This document shows positions 5,896 through 10,396 of a DNA stretch of 10,396 nucleotides, piece by piece. Under the pieces are notes generated by a model. The model had not been told where the DNA came from and did no database searches. It was given only the letters and a program-made list of their open reading frames with translations. This stretch comes from an uncultured Collinsella sp. (GTDB lineage: Bacteria; Actinomycetota; Coriobacteriia; Coriobacteriales; Coriobacteriaceae), in contig USMA01000024.1 of NCBI GenBank assembly GCA_900555765.1, forward strand, positions 1 to 10,396. The letters are read 5' to 3'. The translations under genes were made by a program, and so were the position numbers. Every line of letters starts with the position of its first letter. Positions within the stretch are counted from its first letter, which is position 1.

Positions 5896-6564
5896 TTAAA
5901 CAAACGCAAGCATATCGTCCTTCAGTTCTCCGCGTAGGTCGACACCTTCCGACTCGCCAAGCAACTGAGCAAGCCTCAGCGCATCGCGTTTATGCTTTTT
6001 TACCTTCCTCGAATCAACGTTCTCCCCCGCTTCCCTTCTAGCTTTTAGGTCGAGATACGCCTTCGCTTTGAACGGGACAATGTATTCCGTACCTAGGACC
6101 GAAACGCCGCCTACGGTCCGAATTCCCTGAAGGAACAAGCTGTAGTAAGCATCGTCCAACAAAATTGCCGAAAGACTGCTTAAGATTTCATCAACGTGAA
6201 TTGGCGCCACATCAATCCCCTCACGACCCTTTAGAAAGTCGGGGTACTTCGCGAAGAGTTCAATCATATGGGGGTAACCCGGCCTCTTAGGCTCTGTAAA
6301 CCGATAAAAACACGAGCCTTTACCTTCGCCCCAGCCGCAGCGGCAGCCGCCATCACGCACCAAAGTCCATATAGCTTCTGCCGTCTGAGGCAACCGGTCA
6401 TCGGCGACAATTACCACATCAAAATCGTGAGTCGCCCTAAACGGAAGTCCCGCCTCCGAGAGCAAAATGTCGCATGCCGTGCCGCCGATAAGGGCATACG
6501 ATCCTGCAGCTTTTTGCATATGCTGCTGAAATTCTTGGAGACCTTCTACAGCGCTTCTTGCCAT
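5896..6564 (-). CDS. AbiEii-like nucleotidyltransferase (type IV toxin-like), probably C-terminally truncated
   Basis: The protein has the DNA polymerase beta-type nucleotidyltransferase signature used by AbiEii toxins: ALIGGTACDILL (24-35) holding the Gly-Gly, then D47 and D49 in THDFDVVIV, a third acid probably E102 in MIELFAK, and a basic C-terminal motif PFKAKAYLDLKAR ... KKHKRDALRLAQLL (164-202). In the AbiE family this enzyme is the growth-arresting toxin, and related MenT proteins modify tRNA 3' ends; the substrate here is unknown. Start: ATG at 6562-6564 with AAGGA 7 bases upstream, lying inside the end of the AbiEi-like gene (19-bp overlap), so the two are translationally linked. It is 222 residues as it stands, but the frame continues for 34 codons after the TAA. 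Whether the shortened form is active cannot be told: the catalytic residues are all upstream of the stop. Confidence 0.82.
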   Translation of the reverse strand: MARSAVEGLQEFQQHMQKAAGSYALIGGTACDILLSEAGLPFRATHDFDVVIVADDRLPQTAEAIWTLVRDGGCRCGWGEGKGSCFYRFTEPKRPGYPHMIELFAKYPDFLKGREGIDVAPIHVDEILSSLSAILLDDAYYSLFLQGIRTVGGVSVLGTEYIVPFKAKAYLDLKARREAGENVDSRKVKKHKRDALRLAQLLGESEGVDLRGELKDDMLAFV

Positions 6565-7517
6565 GGATATTCCTTTCCAAACATGCGATCGACTTCGAGC
6601 TGAATTCGCTCATCGTCGATTGCCGCCAAAGATAGCGCAAGCGAAATGTCGTCGACACGGGAGGAGCCGGCAAACACGGGTGCATAGCGCCACACTTGGA
6701 TCATCGCCGTCTCGTTATCCGGCAACTCCCCGTCTGCGACTTCGAGGTCGCTCAGTTGACGCCATGTACTTCTTAAGACGGCCTTTTGTTCCATGCCCGG
6801 CGCAGCGAGCATGGAACGCGCAGCGAGAGCCGTCTCCCCGGCGTCAACAAGATAGTCGATCTGCGGCGTCTTCCTTACAAAAAAGACCTTCGAGACAGGC
6901 GAGGAGAGCTCTGCCATGTGCTCGCTGAGCAGAAGATCAACGGCAACAGGGAACACGACGACACGTCGCTCGCGACGCTCGCGCCTCGCGAGTCCCCTGT
7001 CAACAAGCTCGGTTATGGCCTCACTCGCGCGGCTTGCCGAAATCCCAAGCGCACGACAAAGGTCATAGGGACGATATGGCTCCTGGGCTGCTCCCCAGAT
7101 TGCGGCAGCTTGCGCGTTGGGTGACATCTTGGTCGCGTGATTGCGAAACCGGGCACCGCCCCTCTCCGTGCAAGCTGTGCCCATAAATGGAAGAAAAGCC
7201 TGTCTACCAGGACAGACAAAGGGAATCCCTTGTGCGACCAATGCTTTGCGCTGACGTGCATCGGCATCAGGAAACGAAACGACAACAGGAGTCTCCGCGC
7301 GCAAGGCTAGCTGACTATAGACTCTCTTGGCCTCGGGAAGCCCGACGCCAGTAGGCAAACTTGCAAGCAAAAACGAAAAACCGTTTGCGTCAACAGCGCG
7401 GACCTCAATCGCCCGCAGATGCAGCGGCAAGCGTGCGGATCCAGGCCAAGTTTTGGTCTTGGCGGAGAGGCCTAGTGCTTCTTGTAAGTAGATTAGCGCT
7501 TCGTTCATTTCCATCAT
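6546..7517 (-). CDS. AbiEi-like winged-helix protein, partner (antitoxin-like) of the nucleotidyltransferase
   Basis: A protein of 323 residues from the chosen start. The middle has VVVSFPDADARQRKAL and GIPFVCPGRQAFLPFMG (about 97-113), typical of the MarR/AbiEi-like proteins that sit before AbiEii-type nucleotidyltransferases. A winged helix-turn-helix follows at about 133-191 (LCRALGISASRASEAITEL, then a basic wing RRERRERRVVVFPV). The known role of AbiEi is to bind inverted repeats, repress its own operon and neutralise AbiEii, giving abortive phage defence. The 19-bp overlap with the next gene supports such a pair. Start: I prefer ATG 7515-7517 because the frame's first ATG (7551-7553, 335 residues) lies upstream of the likely -10 box and has no ribosome site; ATGs at 7512-7514 and 7506-7508 are also possible. 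Antitoxin function is inferred from family and layout. Confidence 0.75.
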   Translation of the reverse strand: MMEMNEALIYLQEALGLSAKTKTWPGSARLPLHLRAIEVRAVDANGFSFLLASLPTGVGLPEAKRVYSQLALRAETPVVVSFPDADARQRKALVAQGIPFVCPGRQAFLPFMGTACTERGGARFRNHATKMSPNAQAAAIWGAAQEPYRPYDLCRALGISASRASEAITELVDRGLARRERRERRVVVFPVAVDLLLSEHMAELSSPVSKVFFVRKTPQIDYLVDAGETALAARSMLAAPGMEQKAVLRSTWRQLSDLEVADGELPDNETAMIQVWRYAPVFAGSSRVDDISLALSLAAIDDERIQLEVDRMFGKEYPWQEAL

Positions 7518-7526
7518 TTTCGTTTG

Positions 7527-7546
7527 ATTCCAGTTTAAATTGGAAT
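7527..7546. promoter_or_regulatory. Candidate operator palindrome of the AbiE-like pair
   Basis: ATTCCAGTTTAAATTGGAAT is a 20-bp palindrome with a single mismatched pair. It overlaps the downstream end of the -10 box at 7545-7550 and covers the expected transcription start, 10 bp before the chosen ATG. AbiEi antitoxins are known to autorepress at inverted repeats in this position, so this is the natural operator. Confidence 0.6.
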
Positions 7547-7550
7547 TATA
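7545..7550 (-). promoter_or_regulatory. Perfect -10 box (TATAAT) for the AbiE-like operon
   Basis: TATAAT on the minus strand, preceded by TATG, lies 28 bp before the ATG at 7517 in an AT-rich stretch that contrasts with the GC-rich surroundings. No good -35 was found at 16-18 bp. Transcription would begin near 7538, inside the palindrome. Confidence 0.55.
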
Positions 7551-7639
7551 CATAATTTTCGGAATTAACGAGATTCTTTTCGTGCATAAGCCAGCATTTG
7601 CGTTTTCAAAATGTCCCGGATCGGCGGGGCGATTCGGGA

Positions 7640-7750
7640 TACAATAGCTACAGGAAACGACGCACCCCGCGTAAATGTTTGGGAGCGCGGGCGGCCTAGT
7701 TTTCTGGTTTTGTTAAATGCCCGGGCTCCGAACCCCGGGCATTCTTATTT
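7640..7750 (+). ncRNA. Possible small RNA on the plus strand
   Basis: A -10-like TACAAT (7640-7645) is followed about 20 bp later by a hairpin-capable stretch (CCCGCG near 7666-7671 with CGCGGG near 7686-7691) and then by a strong stem at 7716-7743 with TTCTTATTT after it. Together these could make an RNA of about 100 nt. There is no convincing -35 and no match to a known RNA class that I recognise, so this is speculative. Confidence 0.2.
7716..7743. terminator. GC-rich terminator hairpin after the small membrane protein gene
   Basis: AATGCCCGGG (7716-7725) and CCCGGGCATT (7734-7743) form a perfect 10-bp stem with an 8-base loop, starting one base past the TAA of the small gene. T-rich sequence follows on the plus strand (CTTATTT); only TTTAAC follows on the minus strand. 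It could act in both directions and separates the small gene from the AbiE-like operon. Confidence 0.6.
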
Positions 7751-7897
7751 GCGCTTGTTGCGGCGCAAATGCCTTCTACCGTCCGCACCGCGCGTGCGCC
7801 TACGGACCTTAAACCGAACCTCATACGAGTCAAGAAACGCGATGACGAACGTGCCCACCGCCGCGAGGGCGACGAGCGCGTTAAGGAATTTCAGCAT
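7745..7897 (-). CDS. Small single-span membrane protein, 50 residues, unknown function
   Basis: An ATG at 7895-7897 opens a 50-codon frame ending TAA at 7745-7747. A strong Shine-Dalgarno GGAGGT lies about 6 bases before it. The protein begins MLKFLNALVALAAVGTFVIA (a hydrophobic span at about residues 4-21) and ends in a very basic tail (KVRRRTRGADGRRHLRRNKRK region, 30-50), so it should sit in the membrane with the tail in the cytoplasm. The frame is open further upstream (to 8176), but that would cross the pilin terminator at 8064-8102, so the short form is preferred. I do not recognise a family. It lies between the pilin and the AbiE-like pair, each separated by a terminator hairpin. Confidence 0.5.
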   Translation of the reverse strand: MLKFLNALVALAAVGTFVIAFLDSYEVRFKVRRRTRGADGRRHLRRNKRK

Positions 7898-8202
7898 TTG
7901 GGGACCTCCGATCGAGTCGTCGGCCGCCCGCGCACGGAATGCGTCGCAAAGCCATTTTACTGCGAGTGTATGCACCCACAGCTGGTAAACGCAATAATTG
8001 CAAACATCTGTTCGATATTCATACGCTTGATCCATCGGGCAATGGATCCTGGCTGCGTTATCCCAAAAAAACGGGGCAGACTCCAGTGCGGAGTCTGCCC
8101 CGAAAAGAGAATGGCAAAGCAAGAACGTCGATGGACGAGAAAAGTGTCCGCAAGTCTCATGGCCATCACATCCCACCTGCCAAGGGGATGGATGAGTGAG
8201 CG
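7898..8202. other. 305-bp gap between the pilin and the small membrane protein gene
   Basis: It contains the pilin terminator (8064-8102) and, at its left end, the ribosome site for the small gene. A weak promoter-like pair on the minus strand (TTGCGT, 18 bp, TACACT, around 7968-7998) could serve the small gene. No gene is supported here. Confidence 0.5.
8064..8102 (-). terminator. Strong intrinsic terminator of the pilin gene
   Basis: Read on the minus strand, CGGGGCAGACTCC, a 5-base loop, and GGAGTCTGCCCCG form a perfect 13-bp stem, followed at once by TTTTTTT. It lies 100 bp past the pilin stop. This is the best terminator in the window and means the sortase is not simply co-transcribed with the pilin. 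Confidence 0.88.
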
Positions 8203-9873
8203 TTACTCCTGCTCGGACTCCTCAGCCTGCTTACGGCTGCGGATGAGGTGCGCCACGCCGATGCACAGCACCGCGCCACCAGCGATCCAAGTGAAGGTCA
8301 CACCGTTAAGGCCGGTGAGGGGAAGGCCGGAGCCCTTCTTGTTCTCGACGGTAAGGGTGACGGTACCATCAGTCTGAGTAGTGTCGTCAAGGATAACGAG
8401 GTCGGAAGTCTCCGCCGTCCTGGTGACTGTCACGGTCTGTGCCTCTTCCTCGGTTTTATGAAGACTGTCTGCACCAGACGCCTGAGTCGAGATCGTGAAA
8501 GTGAAGTCCTTCAGCGAATTGTAGTTGCCGAGGGCAGTCTGCTCATGAACGGTGTAAGTACCAGCGTCAAGTCCCTTGATGTAAATTTCGCCATTTTCAT
8601 CAGTGAAGAACTCATGCGGCGTTTCACCAAGGTTGCCAAGTTCCTGAACGTATTTGTCCTTGGAAGCGCTGCCGTCCGCATTGTCATCAGGATCGGTAGC
8701 CCGAATGGTAAATCCGACATTCTCGAGCTTGTTCTTGCTTTGGTGATCTTTCTTGACAAGCTTGAGCGCATAGGTGTAGTCGCGAACAACGTCGGGCACA
8801 GACTCGCCTTTGTCGGCACTCATGGGATTGTTGGAATAGATGAGCTTGACGGTGTTGAGGTTACCCTCTCCGCCGACCGTGACATTCTCTACCTTGTTGG
8901 GGTCGAGCTTGGCTTTATAGGTGACGACGACCTTAGATTGCTCGTTGAGCGTGACGCCGGCCTGCTCGGCAGCAGCCTTGAGGTTGGCGAACTTGACCGT
9001 CAGGGTATTGGTTTCGCTGTCTATAGCCGCATCGTAACCAGTCTCAGCGTTAACGCTCGTGTTCTTTGAAACTGTCACGTCGTTGACCTTGACCTCAACG
9101 CTATCGAGATCGGCCGTCAGCCCAGTGGAGAGTTCGTCGTGGAACTCGTAGTAATAGGTACCGAACGTGGCGATATTGTCAGCGACGGTACCAGTCAGCT
9201 GATATTGGACATCCTGGCCCATCTGAGAGTCAGCCTTATCGGCCCATTCACTGGTAGACTTGTCATCCCTGACCTTCTTCGTAACCGTGGGGATGCTGGT
9301 CTTCTCGGTAACGCCCACGGGATCACCGCCAACAATGGCAAAGATCGGGGAGGTGCCAGTGTTCGGCTTGGCCGGATTCGTAAGACCATCAGGCACGAAG
9401 AGATAGTAGCCATCGCCATAAGCATCCGGGCGCGTCCAAGAATCACCCACCTTAAAAGAATTTCCCGCAGGGGTCTCGCCTGCAACAGCAGCCGCAATTG
9501 CATACAGAACATCACCAGGAGCGACACGCGTGCCCGCGCTGCTGGTTCCCGTGCTGGCAGAAGTGCCCGTCACATTTTTAGAAAGCCATTCAGCAACAGC
9601 CGGGGCGGTGGCACCGTTCGCAAGCACCTTGGTGCCGTCCGTACCCACAATCTCCTTGTACTGGGCAGATCCCCGAATGGCAGAGATCACTTTGGCTCCG
9701 ATATTCGTACTTGACCATTCAATATCGGAAGCAACCTTACCTTTGTCTTTCTCGTCAACGACTTTTGCCTTGAAGATCTGATAAGCATTGAACGTATTGT
9801 CCTTGTTGGCGTCGTCGACCTTATTGATCGTGATGCTGCCCGTCGCATCATCAGCAAACGCCATCGTGACCGG
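8203..9873 (-). CDS. LPXTG-anchored major pilin subunit (SpaH/EbpB-like), 5' end lost in a fusion
   Basis: A backbone pilin: exported, polymerised by a class C sortase and anchored to the cell wall. Positions refer to the 721-residue frame starting at 10368. The end of a signal peptide is visible (VTMAFA, 167-172) with likely cleavage before D173 (DDATGSITINK). Next come a FimA/SpaA-type N-domain with KDNTFNAYQIFKAKV, then IPTVTKKVRDD (359-369), where K364 or K365 would be the polymerising lysine, isopeptide D2-like domains, and an E-box-like YTVHEQTALGNYN (605-617, E609). The sorting signal is LPLTG (682-686), then a membrane span (FTWIAGGAVLCIGVAHLI) and a basic tail. Its own start codon and most of the signal peptide are missing; the frame instead continues upstream into DNA ligase sequence. 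The nearest sortase is 2.5 kb downstream, past a terminator and the AbiE-like pair. Confidence 0.92.
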   Translation of the reverse strand, partial: PVTMAFADDATGSITINKVDDANKDNTFNAYQIFKAKVVDEKDKGKVASDIEWSSTNIGAKVISAIRGSAQYKEIVGTDGTKVLANGATAPAVAEWLSKNVTGTSASTGTSSAGTRVAPGDVLYAIAAAVAGETPAGNSFKVGDSWTRPDAYGDGYYLFVPDGLTNPAKPNTGTSPIFAIVGGDPVGVTEKTSIPTVTKKVRDDKSTSEWADKADSQMGQDVQYQLTGTVADNIATFGTYYYEFHDELSTGLTADLDSVEVKVNDVTVSKNTSVNAETGYDAAIDSETNTLTVKFANLKAAAEQAGVTLNEQSKVVVTYKAKLDPNKVENVTVGGEGNLNTVKLIYSNNPMSADKGESVPDVVRDYTYALKLVKKDHQSKNKLENVGFTIRATDPDDNADGSASKDKYVQELGNLGETPHEFFTDENGEIYIKGLDAGTYTVHEQTALGNYNSLKDFTFTISTQASGADSLHKTEEEAQTVTVTRTAETSDLVILDDTTQTDGTVTLTVENKKGSGLPLTGLNGVTFTWIAGGAVLCIGVAHLIRSRKQAEESEQE

Positions 9874-9890
9874 GGCCATCACGCCGCCGA
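9868..9890. other. Ligase-pilin fusion junction
   Basis: Within a few codons the frame changes from ligase (SSIDGFGGVMA, expected to continue toward a BRCT domain) to the end of a pilin signal peptide (PVTMAFA, then DDATGS). The codons for GGVMA could fit either parent, so the exact break could lie anywhere across these bases, as expected if short identical sequence joined two unrelated pieces. Confidence 0.75.
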
Positions 9891-10396
9891 AGCCATCAAT
9901 GCTGCTGATGTCCTCCGCTGCGGCGTTTCTCAGGGCGTCCATACTGCCAAAATGCTCAGCCAGCAGGGCGGCGGCTTTATCGCCAATATTGCGGATACCA
10001 AGACCGAACACCAGTTTATCCAGGTTGTTCTGCTTAGAGGAAGCAATGGCTTTGAGCAGGTTCTCAGCGCTCTTGGCTTTGAATTTATCCAGCGTCAGCA
10101 GCTGATCTTTGGTCAGGTCGTACAGGTCTGCTACTGAGTGCACCAGCTGGCGGTCAATCAGCTGCTGGGCGATTGCTTCGCCCAGGCCGTCAATGGCCAT
10201 GGCAGTGCGGGAGGCAAAATGGATGAGGTTGCGCAGGCTCTGGGCCGGGCATTCCGGGTTGACGCACCGCAGGGCGGCTTCATCCTGCAGATGTACCACC
10301 GGTGCCCCGCAGGACGGGCAGACCCGCGGCATATGGTACGGCACTGAGTTTTCGCCGTGGCGCGCCACACCGATGACTTCCGGGATGATATCCCCC
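9874..10396 (-). CDS. ligA: NAD-dependent DNA ligase fragment (zinc finger and helix-hairpin-helix part)
   Basis: LigA seals nicks in DNA during replication and repair. Only an internal piece is present. From the right edge it reads GDIIPEVIGVARHGEN, the end of the OB fold (usual form KAGDVIPEV), then the Cys4 zinc finger CPSC...CVNPEC, then the helix-hairpin-helix region: FASRTAMAIDGLGEAIAQQLID, LDKFKAKSAENLLKAI, LVFGLGIRNIGDKAAALLAEHFGS and ISSIDGFGGVMA. The adenylation domain lies beyond the window and the BRCT domain is replaced by the pilin. A GTG at 10366-10368 can be read as a start but the frame is open to the edge and the family motif continues through it, so this is not a true start. 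The wording looks more like a Clostridia (Oscillospiraceae-type) ligase than an actinobacterial one, judged from memory. Confidence 0.88.

Noticed and set aside
7745..8176. Longer 143-codon version of the small membrane protein
   Set aside because: It would run across the strong pilin terminator at 8064-8102, its upstream part is not protein-like, and the internal ATG at 7897 has a good ribosome site.
7769..8377. 202-codon plus-strand open frame
   Set aside because: It crosses the pilin terminator and the antisense of the pilin C-terminus, and has no believable domain or start site.
8248..9069. 273-codon plus-strand open frame
   Set aside because: Antisense of the pilin gene; no ribosome site or domain supports it.

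Overview
The window looks like high-GC DNA from a gut actinobacterium of the class Coriobacteriia, most likely Collinsella. This rests on recognising the GatB and GatA sequences, the SpaH-type pilin plus class C sortase, and the style of the intergenic repeats; no database search was possible. Every supportable gene lies on the minus strand, so transcription runs from right to left.

Layout, in transcription order. The right edge (about 9874-10396) encodes part of an NAD-dependent DNA ligase (end of the OB fold, Cys4 zinc finger, helix-hairpin-helix region). It runs without a stop straight into an LPXTG-anchored major pilin (8203 to about 9873) that has lost its own start and most of its signal peptide. 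This is the strangest join in the window and is most simply an assembly chimera. A strong intrinsic terminator (8064-8102) follows the pilin. Next come a 50-codon small membrane protein (7745-7897), then an overlapping pair resembling the AbiE type IV toxin-antitoxin/phage-exclusion system: a winged-helix AbiEi-like protein (6546-7517) and an AbiEii-like nucleotidyltransferase (5896-6564). A palindrome over the pair's likely promoter could be the operator for autoregulation. The nucleotidyltransferase frame is cut by a TAA but continues in frame for 34 more plausible codons, so its C-terminus looks truncated by a nonsense mutation. A class C (pilin-polymerising) sortase follows (4741-5682); pilin and sortase presumably form one cell-surface pilus function, now separated by the AbiE-like cassette.

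Downstream of the sortase is a repeat-rich spacer (4416-4740): a REP-like hairpin, a 65-bp hairpin with 21-bp perfect arms, and three 21-bp tandem repeats. It leads into the housekeeping operon gatC-gatA-gatB (914-4415), whose genes are joined by TAATG stop/start overlaps and encode the tRNA-dependent amidotransferase that makes Gln-tRNA(Gln) and/or Asn-tRNA(Asn). GatB carries an insertion of about 65 residues.

The 393-bp gap after gatB (521-913) holds no gene but is dense in structure: a 28-bp perfect inverted repeat enclosing a second hairpin, an intrinsic terminator, a REP-like hairpin, and a 75-bp near-palindrome just before the last gene. That gene, a P-loop ATPase of the AAA/DUF4143 type (1-520), runs off the left edge. 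No tRNA, rRNA, CRISPR array or transposase gene was seen.
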